The position numbers and the translations under genes were made by a program. From positions 34,464-98,463 of the IMG/VR virus record IMGVR_UViG_3300042945_003354: 64,000 nt of DNA; one strand, 5' to 3'. Every line of letters begins with the position of its first letter. Position 1 is the first letter of the stretch. This document shows positions 31,662-40,003 of the stretch, one piece after another. Source of the stretch: a virus. The notes beneath the pieces were generated by a model, which saw only the letters and a program-made list of their open reading frames with translations, searched no databases and was not told the origin of the DNA.

Positions 31662-32030
31662 TTAGATGTGGTGGAACAGGCGGTGGCCGATCCAGGCTGC
31701 GGTCGCCCATATCAGCGGCACGAGAAAGATTGGCAAGAAGAAACCGGCGACGCCGAACAGCGTCCCGACCGCGGCGACATGCGCGGACAGGCAGCCTGGA
31801 CATCCGAGGACGCCACGAATGAACCCGGGGGCGTTGGACTCGGCCGCCAGGAACATCTCGAAGTCCTCCGTGTTGAGCGTCAGGATGTCCTCGCGCGTCC
31901 GGTCCGCGCGCCACGATTTCGGAAACACGTAGGCGAACAGCGCGTGACGCAGCTCGCCCTTGAAGAACCAGTGGAGCCAGGCGGCGGTCCAGCCGGCGAC
32001 GAGGAACAGAATGAAGACGATGGTGAGCAT
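31662..32030 (-). CDS. Membrane protein with a CPxC-type motif
   Basis: A 122-residue protein starting MLTIVFILFLVAGWTAAWLH. An N-terminal membrane segment (about residues 2-20) and two C-terminal ones (AHVAAVGTLFGVAGFFLPIF, then LVPLIWATAAWIGHRLF) flank a soluble middle. GVLGCPGCLSAH resembles the L.CP.C..(W/H) motif of small DUF1360-type membrane proteins. It could change the host envelope. A host-lysis role cannot be excluded, as no other lysis gene is obvious here. Confidence 0.65.
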   Translation of the reverse strand: MLTIVFILFLVAGWTAAWLHWFFKGELRHALFAYVFPKSWRADRTREDILTLNTEDFEMFLAAESNAPGFIRGVLGCPGCLSAHVAAVGTLFGVAGFFLPIFLVPLIWATAAWIGHRLFHHI

Positions 32031-32094
32031 GGGGAAAGATTTACCGGATGCGCGGAGCGACGCAAGCACGATTATGACCAGCGACTAGAGCTCT

Positions 32095-32703
32095 TTATGT
32101 TAAACTTTCAAATTCCTCACATATTCTTCTTATGTCTTCTTCTGTGAATTGCTTTTTCAAATGCGTGTTCTCCTTCAGGCATCGCGGCGGTGTCCCAACA
32201 TACAAACCGAAGCATTTTGGGTTCACCTTTTTGGTGATGACAGTACCCATTCCTATCATACTCCCGCTGCCTATCCTTGAGTATTGGTGACACATGCTAC
32301 CAATTCCCATATTAACGTAACGCCCGATCATGGAGTGCCCGGCTATTATGACATTACACGACAGTATGGCATTACTCATTATTGTTGAGTCATGCCCTAC
32401 GTGGCTGGCTTTAAGCATGAGTATGTGATCCATCAGCTTTGTTGGTTTTTCACAACCCGCGTTTATAGTCACATACTCTCTAAAGATGTTGTCATCTCCT
32501 ATGATGACCCCTTTGTTGGGCTTGCCAAAATAAGCCTTGTGTTCTGGCTCGGTGCCGACAGAACAAAAGGCTTCAAATCTGTTGTTGTGACCAATCAAGG
32601 TATCTCCGGTGATATAACAAAAAGCGCCAACGTAATTACCGTGACCCAATTTCACACCATCGCCGATCACAGCGGTCGGGTGTATGTAGTTTGCTTTGTC
32701 CAT
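32095..32703 (-). CDS. LpxA-like left-handed beta-helix acyltransferase
   Basis: A 202-residue hexapeptide-repeat protein. The N-terminal IHPTAVIGDGVKLGHGNYVG, the central SVGTEPEHKAYFGKPNKGVI and VTINAG segments, and LKASHVGHDSTI with the likely catalytic His all follow LpxA order. LpxA transfers an acyl chain to UDP-GlcNAc in lipid A synthesis. The normal C-terminal helical domain is much shortened (about 30 residues). Its base composition is clearly more AT-rich than its neighbours, suggesting recent transfer from a Gram-negative host. It may alter host or virion surface glycans. Confidence 0.8.
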   Translation of the reverse strand: MDKANYIHPTAVIGDGVKLGHGNYVGAFCYITGDTLIGHNNRFEAFCSVGTEPEHKAYFGKPNKGVIIGDDNIFREYVTINAGCEKPTKLMDHILMLKASHVGHDSTIMSNAILSCNVIIAGHSMIGRYVNMGIGSMCHQYSRIGSGSMIGMGTVITKKVNPKCFGLYVGTPPRCLKENTHLKKQFTEEDIRRICEEFESLT

Positions 32704-32746
32704 CGTGTTCAGGTCTTTATATTACGCATTATTGGTAAAGGAGCAG

Positions 32747-34075
32747 TCACAACCACCTAATACGATCATGATACGTGAGCGCCTTGTCAACAAAAGAGCA
32801 CACTGTCGGATCTGCATCGTGTATGCGTCGAAAAAGATTTCCCTCCTCACCAAACTCAGAGTAGGACCATCCGAAAGAATTGTAGTAGTCCGCATCAAAT
32901 GCAATTTGTCCTCCGTCGACGTGCCCTCCTGTAAGATGGCTTAACCCAGCCGCGCGAAAGTGACCATGATTCACTTCCTGTCGAAAGTGAATCATCTTGA
33001 CCACGGGATTCTCTCTTACGTGAGCAACGAGGCTAGACACAAATTCCGGGTGAAGCAGATTGTCGTCTGACAGTATCAGCACCCAGGTCTTACTGAGGCT
33101 GCGGAGTGTGTCGTCCCATATACGAAGGTGGTCGCAAAACTGCATTCTCTCGGGTCTGTTCATTTTGACCAGCCACCGCAGATCCACACCGTCCGGAACC
33201 TGCGCGCTAGTAACTGAAGCAGCTACGCAAGGTAGCAACTGCGGACGACTACAGAAGGTCAGAAGTGTCACGCGCAGGGTGGTGTCTGCGGGTTGTTTGA
33301 TATGAGGTGCCAACTCGCCTTTGATGTTGTTCCAATGCGTGTGCACGCGTGAACCGCTCCAGAAATTTTCGTTTTCACACAGTAGACTGACCATGTGATG
33401 CCACGGCTTGCTACCTAACCACAGTTCTGCGTGCATGCGCGCCCATGGATTGCCGGCTATGTGAGGTCCTCCGCGCTCTCTGTAACTCGACACAGAATCA
33501 AGGCTGTTAATCCAGTCCGCTCTCGCCATCCAGAAATTACCACTGTAGTGCGGATGCTGTGGATTGTGCTGCCAGTTCACGCCGACCATATCCGCCGATT
33601 GGAGAAGCTGTAGGTTGTGCTGCCATCCGGTAACGATGTAATGCATCATCACGCGACGCCAAGCGCCTTTGCAGGAATCGTGCGGCGCACTAACACCTTT
33701 CGTGTGTAGATACATCACGACACCGGACGGATGCTCTTCGCACCACACATCCAGCGCAGCCAATGTAGGAGTTTCGTAATTATGGAAGTCGGGAGCGCTA
33801 CCAACGATATCGAGATCGAATTGACGAAGCCACGCAACATCATCAGACGTCCCCAGCACGAAAGACTTCGGCCTGCCTAACCCGGCGGCTGTCAAGTGCG
33901 CCATCTGTTCCGTTACAACTTCTTTCCAGTTACCCATACACGCTATGTGATAGAACACCTGCAAATCTTCCAAGGTATATGACACAGCAGATTCTCGCAC
34001 GCCGCGCCTGAGATCGTAACCTGCTTTGCTGTGATAATCGATCAGTGTAGTCGTAGCGAATTGATCTACTGCCAT
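32747..34075 (-). CDS. Two-domain glycosyltransferase-like protein
   Basis: A 442-residue protein starting MAVDQFATTTLIDYHSKAGY, with GGAGG upstream of the ATG. The first domain (about 30-240) has VVMYLHTKGVSAPH and HYSGNFWMARADWI, as seen in a family of sugar-transferase-like proteins that lack a classical DXD. The second (about 280-442) is GT-A-like, with TLLTFCSRPQLLPC and LILSDDNLLHPEF holding the acidic metal site. Fewer GC bases than the virion genes around it. It overlaps the GT25-like gene by 10 bases, so the two probably act together on a surface glycan. Confidence 0.72.
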   Translation of the reverse strand: MAVDQFATTTLIDYHSKAGYDLRRGVRESAVSYTLEDLQVFYHIACMGNWKEVVTEQMAHLTAAGLGRPKSFVLGTSDDVAWLRQFDLDIVGSAPDFHNYETPTLAALDVWCEEHPSGVVMYLHTKGVSAPHDSCKGAWRRVMMHYIVTGWQHNLQLLQSADMVGVNWQHNPQHPHYSGNFWMARADWINSLDSVSSYRERGGPHIAGNPWARMHAELWLGSKPWHHMVSLLCENENFWSGSRVHTHWNNIKGELAPHIKQPADTTLRVTLLTFCSRPQLLPCVAASVTSAQVPDGVDLRWLVKMNRPERMQFCDHLRIWDDTLRSLSKTWVLILSDDNLLHPEFVSSLVAHVRENPVVKMIHFRQEVNHGHFRAAGLSHLTGGHVDGGQIAFDADYYNSFGWSYSEFGEEGNLFRRIHDADPTVCSFVDKALTYHDRIRWL

Positions 34076-34902
34076 GTCATCGCCTCCAGTTTTTTTCCAC
34101 TCACGTTGGAGGTGTTGGCACGTTGCCCGCAAATCCATTTCGCAGGGCAGTAGACTGGCCAGTCCGCGCGCTGATGCGCCAACTCCAGCTGGTGGTCGAT
34201 GTGCTTGTTCGTGCCGACGTAATCCGGCATGTAGGACACGTGGTTGTAGATCTTCTGGATGTAGGCGGCGCTGACTGCATAAGCGTGCGTCCTGTTCACC
34301 GACTTGCCGACGATGACATCCGGGTTTGGCGTCTTGCCGATCGGTCTCCTGTGCTGCCCGCCCAGGTAGATCTGGCCCCAATCGGCAGGCACGCTCGTCA
34401 TGAAGCGTTTGAGATCCTCCAGCGCGTTGTCCAGGAAGAACACGTCGTCCTCCAGGATCAGGGCGCTGCCCCAGGTCAGCGCCTCGCGCTCGTCCCGGAT
34501 GTGCATCAGGTCCTCGCATATGCGCCTGTGGCTCTGCAGGCAACCCCAAGCTCCGCGGCCGCCGCCCCACCCGGCAGGGTGCGACGTGTAGTCTCCGATG
34601 ATCGCCGGGTAGACGGTGATCTTGTCGATATCCGCGAGCCCCTTGCTCGTGATCTCTTCCTTGAATTCCGCCAGGCGGTCGGGCCGGTGCTGGCAGTTGA
34701 TTACGAACACGCGGTCGAACCAGTCGGTCAGCTTCGCGGGCGCGGCGATCACCGGCTGCGGCGCCTCCGCGAGGCTGACCGTCGCGCCGTTCTTGCTGTG
34801 CGGTCTGCCCTTTGTGCTAGGTTTTAGGCTCATGCTCTGTATGGGTGTCTGCTGTTGATTTACACTGCTGCGTGCCGCGGGTGTCGTCAACGCGAACGTC
34901 AT
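34066..34902 (-). CDS. GT25-family glycosyltransferase
   Basis: A 278-residue protein. FDRVFVINCQHRPDRLAEF is the family's N-terminal signature, WGCLQSHRRI the middle one, and SALILEDDVFFLD the metal-binding DD motif. GT25 enzymes add galactose or similar sugars in lipo-oligosaccharide synthesis. An ATG at 34833 is an alternative start that would drop a 23-residue low-complexity leader. It lies between tail appendage genes and the second glycosyltransferase, so glycosylation of virion or host surface is inferred. Confidence 0.82.
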   Translation of the reverse strand: MTFALTTPAARSSVNQQQTPIQSMSLKPSTKGRPHSKNGATVSLAEAPQPVIAAPAKLTDWFDRVFVINCQHRPDRLAEFKEEITSKGLADIDKITVYPAIIGDYTSHPAGWGGGRGAWGCLQSHRRICEDLMHIRDEREALTWGSALILEDDVFFLDNALEDLKRFMTSVPADWGQIYLGGQHRRPIGKTPNPDVIVGKSVNRTHAYAVSAAYIQKIYNHVSYMPDYVGTNKHIDHQLELAHQRADWPVYCPAKWICGQRANTSNVSGKKLEAMTWQ

Positions 34903-34993
34903 TCAGCGCCGTGGATGCTTTTGCAATTCGGGCGACAGCGCAAGCGATTTCGCAGTCCTCTCCCGGCTTCCGGTTGGTCCGCAGCACGCAGCA

Positions 34994-36172
34994 TCAGATC
35001 AGTGTGAACGTCCCGTTGTCGAACACGGTAACGGTAGCGACAGTCTTTGCGGCAGGCACGGCCGTGATGTTCGGGTTGAAGCCGGGAGTGATGGTCAGCG
35101 GAGGCGATGTGACGCCGTTATATGTGACGGTCACGGTTGCGGTCGAACCCCTCCTGAACCACCAGTCCGCCTTGAGGTCCAGCACGGTTGACGTGGTCCA
35201 CGCTCCGGCCGTAAGGGCGTCCTCGGCGCTGATGTAATAGTCCTCGTGCCCGCCGGTCCATGGTACAGAGAAGTCCTGCCAGAGCATATACGCGGCAGAA
35301 ATACCGTTAGCATACCAGCCTAGTGTGTTACCCAGAAACGCAGTGCTGGTGATCAGGTCGTACCCGCCGGTCCATTCGTATTTAATCACCATGACTTCGC
35401 CGCAGTCCGTGCAGGGAGTGCAGCCCATCTCATTGTCACACCAGATGCCGCCGCCTGCGAAGACTGAACCTGCGTCCAACCATGCTCGACAGTCGTCGTA
35501 CGTCACCTCGATGTGCGCTAGAGATGTTACCGAAGGGCCTGGATCTGATGCAGTGACGGCGATGTTGCCCGAAAACACCAGCATCCCGCACGCATCTACG
35601 GCCTGCACTTCAAGCGACGTGTAAAGCCGGTCGAAGATGGTGTGAGTCCCGGACTGTGTACCGCTTGTATTTATGGCAGCGCCTCCCAACGTCGCGGATA
35701 ATTCAAAGGTATTTGCCGTCTTGTTCTTTACATAGTACCCTACATTTGCGGCCAAACCCGTTGGCAAAGAACCCGTGGTCTCGAAGGAGACGCGCCGGTT
35801 ATTGGCGTAGCCGTGACTGGCCTTTGATACCACGCATGGAGATGCGATGGTCATTGTGACCGTTCCTCCGGCGACCGCCGCGCCGTATACGTCTACCGTT
35901 GAACCGGCACCTAACACTGTGGTGATTTGCTCTGGTGCGCCTACTGGCGCTAGCACTGGCTCACAGCCATCGCCCGTAACAGGGTCGCTGAGGTTGGCTG
36001 GTAAGTAGCCGGGGGTTCCGGTGTATCCGCCAGTGATATACACATCGATCGGAAGCAGGATCGCAGGACCGCAGCAGCAACAGCCGGAGCTGCCGGAACC
36101 AGAGCCGCTACCAGAGCCGGAGCCGCTACTTGAGCTGACTGAACCGGATGACTTGGAGCTGCCGTAGCTCAT
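34994..36172 (-). CDS. Tail appendage protein with a Ser/Gly-rich CCCC leader
   Basis: A 392-residue protein. Residues 1-30 are almost only Ser and Gly, then SGCCCCGPAI. The rest is beta-rich with Ig-like segments (GGTVTMTIASPCVVSKASHG, TVTVTYNGVTSPPLTITPG) and a second Cys cluster MGCTPCTDCGEV. Such proteins often form fibres or decorate tails. The ATGA overlap ties it to the very large gene upstream, which has a matching Ser/Gly linker. Immediately downstream are glycosyltransferases that could modify the Ser-rich parts. Confidence 0.65.
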   Translation of the reverse strand: MSYGSSKSSGSVSSSSGSGSGSGSGSGSSGCCCCGPAILLPIDVYITGGYTGTPGYLPANLSDPVTGDGCEPVLAPVGAPEQITTVLGAGSTVDVYGAAVAGGTVTMTIASPCVVSKASHGYANNRRVSFETTGSLPTGLAANVGYYVKNKTANTFELSATLGGAAINTSGTQSGTHTIFDRLYTSLEVQAVDACGMLVFSGNIAVTASDPGPSVTSLAHIEVTYDDCRAWLDAGSVFAGGGIWCDNEMGCTPCTDCGEVMVIKYEWTGGYDLITSTAFLGNTLGWYANGISAAYMLWQDFSVPWTGGHEDYYISAEDALTAGAWTTSTVLDLKADWWFRRGSTATVTVTYNGVTSPPLTITPGFNPNITAVPAAKTVATVTVFDNGTFTLI

Positions 36173-39100
36173 TCAGGAGGGTAGATGGAGTTCAGGAAGT
36201 TTTCGTTGGCGTTAAACTGAGCCACGCTGCGCTCGGGCATGTTCATCCCGGCGAATCCGCGGCGAACGCCTGTCAGCTTCAATGTCACTTTGCTGGGTAA
36301 CTTTTTGTGCCACGGCTTCCACCAGCACGCAGTCGGCTCCGCCTCAATCACCAGATAAGCTCCTTCGATTCTCGCAGACATGTTCGCCGGGACATCAGGA
36401 TTGGGCTGTCCAGCGACTACGAGGCTGTTCGGCTCGCACACGAAACGATACCGGTGGTCCAGTTCGTATCTCGTGCGGCGACCAGTCAGGGGGATGTCCC
36501 GCAGCACGAACTCGAAGAGCACCTCGTTACTCTCCATGGTGAACAGCGCACCAAACTTCTTGGCGTGCCACGGCATCGGCACGATGGCGGTGGATTTGTC
36601 CGAGCCGCTGCCGCCAGTGCTGCCACCACCACCAGAGCCGCTGCCGCTGCCGCCAGTGCTGCCACCACCACCAGAGCCGACGCCGCTCCCTCCGCCGCTA
36701 CCAGAGTCGCCGCCGCCGGAGTCGCTGCCAGAGTCGCCGCCGCCGGAGTCGCTGCCAGAGTCGCCGCTGCCCACGCCGCTACCAGAGTCGCCGCTGCCGG
36801 AGTCGCTACCAGAGTCGCCGCTGCCGGAGTCGCTGCTGCTGCCATCAGGGCAGCATGTGTCGTGCAGGATGATCGGACCAGAGTGAGCCTGGCTTGTGAT
36901 GCTGCGCCATTTTCCAGCGCCCATGTCCGTGACATGATACGACCCGATGTAATACACCTCTGCCACGCCGGTTTGCCGCAGCGTTCCCACGAAATCAGTG
37001 CCCTTTTCGATGCCGAGGCGTCCCTTCTGGTTGGCGCCGCGAATGCTCTCGTAAGTCACGCCGGGATCTGCGGAGACGGTCAGGATCAATTTCTTCGCGC
37101 CGGACCCGCCTGAGCCGCTGGTAAACGATCCGTCGGGAGTGCACACCGCGTAAACGACGACGTGGCCACCGCCGGCCGCAATCGCCCGGTCCGTGACTTT
37201 CGCCGGTGTGATGCCATCGGGATCGTAGAGCGTGGCCTGGCTGAGCCCCAGCGGATGACACTCCGTCTCCGACTTGCCGACGACAGCCATCGCTGGCCCC
37301 GGCAACGAGAGGAGGTTGTCCGTGAACGTCAGCATGAAGTTGTGCGTGTCGCGGCATTCCAGCAGCGTCAGCAGCATCGTCTCCAGCGTCTGATCGGCAT
37401 CCCCAGTCGTCGCACCTTCCGTGATGACATCCAGAGCGGCGCTGCCTCCCCACGGTTTCTGGTTGGGCTGCGCGCAGGTTACGATGTGACGCGGCCACGC
37501 GATGTGTGTGCAGTCCAGCTGGCCTACCGCGGCGTTCCTGGCCTGCTCCGCCAGTCCGTGCGGATCGAAGGATTCCGCGACTCCCTCCGCGCAGTGATAG
37601 AATCCCCACGGGTCAGGCGCAGCCACAGTGTCGCCCTCCGCCGCTTTGTGGCAGGCCTTCACTGTCCCAGGCAGCCAGAGCGTGTCCGGATCTTCCTGGA
37701 CGCCGTCCGAAGCGGGTTCCGCCCACTGCTGCCCCCACTTCAACAGTCCGCCGTATTTGAACCTGGCGGGCATGCCTGGGCCGTGCCCGTCGTTCGGACC
37801 TGGATGCACGATGGCCGCAGCTGTGCCCATGTCTCCGTCAGGGTCGATCACGTTGTCACCGAGCACCGTCAGCTCGCAGTCATCAAACTGATCCGGCGAG
37901 AACACGATGGTGCCGCCTGACAGCGCGCACGCGTCGATGGACCGCGTGCTCAATTCGAGGAACCACTGATCCATGAACAGTTCGTGCTGCGTCTGATTCG
38001 ATTGCGTGCCGGCCAGATAAGAGGCGGTCGTGGAAGCGAAGTTCGGCGCCTCGTTGATCAGGTTCGGACGATCGTCCGGACGCGGCTCGCAGCAGGCCAT
38101 CTTGCACGCGACGAACATGCACGACAGCGCGGACTGACACAGCGTTGCGAGATCCGGCCACTGAAAATCTCCCTCGTAACCGTTCGCGACGTTCGGATAC
38201 TCCAGGCTGCTGATGAGTCCGCGCGGAAGCACGTTCGTGTGGACGGACCGCGTCAGGTCCAGCTTGACGGCCAGCGGACTTCCGCCAGGCGCATCCAGAA
38301 TCGACTGCGCGTCATCGGGGTCCGTTTGGTATTTGCCGGAGATGTCGACATCCGACACGGCGCCGCCCTGCTGGGACAGCAGCCCGTAAGTCTGCTCGGC
38401 GTCGCCCTGTTCATCCACGGAGCACGCGCACTGGTGCTTCGGCGAAATCCAGCTGCACGCCAGAAAACCAGCGCCATGCAGCGCGGCCTGCGCGTCGGCC
38501 TCCGCCTCGGTGCTGCCTACGAAAAGACCAGGCCAAACCCACACCTCGAACGCGGGGTTCACGTCGAGCGATTCCGTCGCATCCCCCAGATCCTGCAATC
38601 CTTTGTTGCAGCGCTCGTAGGCCGGCCCGCCGAAGTCGACCGGGTCTCCGCCGCGCAGCTCCTCATACATCGCCTGCCTTCCGTCTTCGTCGTTCTCGCG
38701 CTCGGGTATCACTGCAGCGGCACGCAGCGCCACGGCCGCGTTGCCGTAAGTCTCCGTCATGCACGAGATGACCCGCGGACGGTTCGGAAAAAAGCAGTCG
38801 AGTCGCGCCGCGGCCAAGTTGTAGGCGATGGCATTCGCTTCGTCCTGCGTGCGCGCCGCGGCGGTCGGCGTGTTCGCCGGCGTGACGGCGGTCGTGCGCA
38901 GGACGCGCAGCAGGTTACTCCCGACCTGAGACCGCAATTTGAACTCCTGCCCGTTCAGGTCGTTCAACGCGATCGATACCAAGTCGAACTCGAACGACTG
39001 CCACGCGTCCGGACTGTTCTCGCCACCCGCGGTGCCGATGGCCCCGGCCAGCGTCTGCATGTCGCTCGTTGTTGGATCGATGTTCGGAAGTGGCCACTCG

Positions 39101-40002
39101 GTCGGCCAGTCGATCAGCGTCGTCTCGTCGAGTATCTCCTCGGTGCCGCAGGTCGCCGTCTGCTCCGTGTTGCCGACCAGACATTGCAGATCAAAGGCAG
39201 CGTAAATGGCAGCCAGATTGTCCGCGTCTACCTGGCTGACCGTGGACTGATGCACTCCCGCAGCCACATACTCAAACTCATCGCCCGGCTCGGCGTAGAG
39301 AATCGCGTAGCCGGGATCCTCGGTGTCGCACACGACCCACATCTCACGGTTCCTCCATCCGCACACGATGCTTGCTTCAGCAGTCGCCTGGGCGATGTCG
39401 TCAGCCACGCCTTGCGCAATTACCAGCGCCTCCCGGATTTTCGTGGCGAGCAGCAGCGGCACTCCGACGAGGGCGACCAGTCCGTCGTCGAAATCCCCGA
39501 GGGTCGCGCCGCCGGTGCCGTTGATCGAGTCGATCAGATTTGCCGTCACGTAGGCCTGCAGAGCCTCGCTGTATGTTGCCAGCCGGAACAATTCGGACTG
39601 CGCGATCGCAGGCACGAGATCGTCGGGCGGCGGCAGCATGATGTCATCCAGGAACACCTCCTGAACCGCAGCGCCGGCGTCCACGACAAACGGATACGCG
39701 GCCCCGCTCAGCTCGACCTGTCCCTCTGCGCACAGCGCTGTGGCTTCCTGGCTGTAGATAATAATCGCATCCGGCAGCAGATCAGGATCTGCAGGCACAG
39801 CAGGCGGCAGGTTCGGCGGGCTGAATACAGCCTTCGGCGTCGCCTCCGGCTCGTCGCACTTGCCGGCTGGCGCCGCCGGAGTCGTGTCCGGGGTGAGTGT
39901 GACGACGTCCGCTGCGCAAGGCGTCGCGCCGCGGACCCGTGCCCGCTCTGCGAACAGACGGGCGGCGCTCGATGCTGAAGTGTCCTCGGGTTCCAGTGGC
40001 AT
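36169..40002 (-). CDS. Very large Cys-rich virion protein with a Ser/Gly/Asp linker
   Basis: A 1277-residue protein, the largest in the window. The first 1000 residues contain many Cys pairs (SCMFVACKMACCEPRP, FLACSWISPKHQCACSVDE), unusual for a cytoplasmically assembled virion protein. A linker of about 85 residues made of SDSGSGDSGS repeats (coded at 36590-36850) joins a C-terminal beta domain (TAIVPMPWHAKKFGALFT). The linker resembles spacer segments in surface-exposed proteins. A tail fibre or receptor-binding role is inferred from size, position and composition. No family recognised. Confidence 0.65.
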   Translation of the reverse strand: MPLEPEDTSASSAARLFAERARVRGATPCAADVVTLTPDTTPAAPAGKCDEPEATPKAVFSPPNLPPAVPADPDLLPDAIIIYSQEATALCAEGQVELSGAAYPFVVDAGAAVQEVFLDDIMLPPPDDLVPAIAQSELFRLATYSEALQAYVTANLIDSINGTGGATLGDFDDGLVALVGVPLLLATKIREALVIAQGVADDIAQATAEASIVCGWRNREMWVVCDTEDPGYAILYAEPGDEFEYVAAGVHQSTVSQVDADNLAAIYAAFDLQCLVGNTEQTATCGTEEILDETTLIDWPTEWPLPNIDPTTSDMQTLAGAIGTAGGENSPDAWQSFEFDLVSIALNDLNGQEFKLRSQVGSNLLRVLRTTAVTPANTPTAAARTQDEANAIAYNLAAARLDCFFPNRPRVISCMTETYGNAAVALRAAAVIPERENDEDGRQAMYEELRGGDPVDFGGPAYERCNKGLQDLGDATESLDVNPAFEVWVWPGLFVGSTEAEADAQAALHGAGFLACSWISPKHQCACSVDEQGDAEQTYGLLSQQGGAVSDVDISGKYQTDPDDAQSILDAPGGSPLAVKLDLTRSVHTNVLPRGLISSLEYPNVANGYEGDFQWPDLATLCQSALSCMFVACKMACCEPRPDDRPNLINEAPNFASTTASYLAGTQSNQTQHELFMDQWFLELSTRSIDACALSGGTIVFSPDQFDDCELTVLGDNVIDPDGDMGTAAAIVHPGPNDGHGPGMPARFKYGGLLKWGQQWAEPASDGVQEDPDTLWLPGTVKACHKAAEGDTVAAPDPWGFYHCAEGVAESFDPHGLAEQARNAAVGQLDCTHIAWPRHIVTCAQPNQKPWGGSAALDVITEGATTGDADQTLETMLLTLLECRDTHNFMLTFTDNLLSLPGPAMAVVGKSETECHPLGLSQATLYDPDGITPAKVTDRAIAAGGGHVVVYAVCTPDGSFTSGSGGSGAKKLILTVSADPGVTYESIRGANQKGRLGIEKGTDFVGTLRQTGVAEVYYIGSYHVTDMGAGKWRSITSQAHSGPIILHDTCCPDGSSSDSGSGDSGSDSGSGDSGSGVGSGDSGSDSGGGDSGSDSGGGDSGSGGGSGVGSGGGGSTGGSGSGSGGGGSTGGSGSDKSTAIVPMPWHAKKFGALFTMESNEVLFEFVLRDIPLTGRRTRYELDHRYRFVCEPNSLVVAGQPNPDVPANMSARIEGAYLVIEAEPTACWWKPWHKKLPSKVTLKLTGVRRGFAGMNMPERSVAQFNANENFLNSIYPPE
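36590..36850 (-). repeat. Low-complexity Ser/Gly/Asp-coding repeat tract
   Basis: A 36-base unit is repeated exactly at 36605-36640 and 36644-36679 (offset 39), followed by several copies of a gap-variable unit encoding SDSGSGDSGS or SDSGGGDSGS. The tract codes for the linker of the 1277-residue protein and is a likely site of length change by slippage. Confidence 0.8.
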
Positions 40003-40003
40003 A

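Noticed and set aside
36590-36850. CRISPR-like array in the repeat tract
   Set aside because: The repeats are coding, in frame, with no regular unique spacers.
37984-39978. A 664-codon plus-strand open frame opposite the 1277-residue gene
   Set aside because: It is the reverse shadow of a GC-rich coding gene. The translation is Arg/His/Val-rich without domain pattern, and no start site or operon context supports it.
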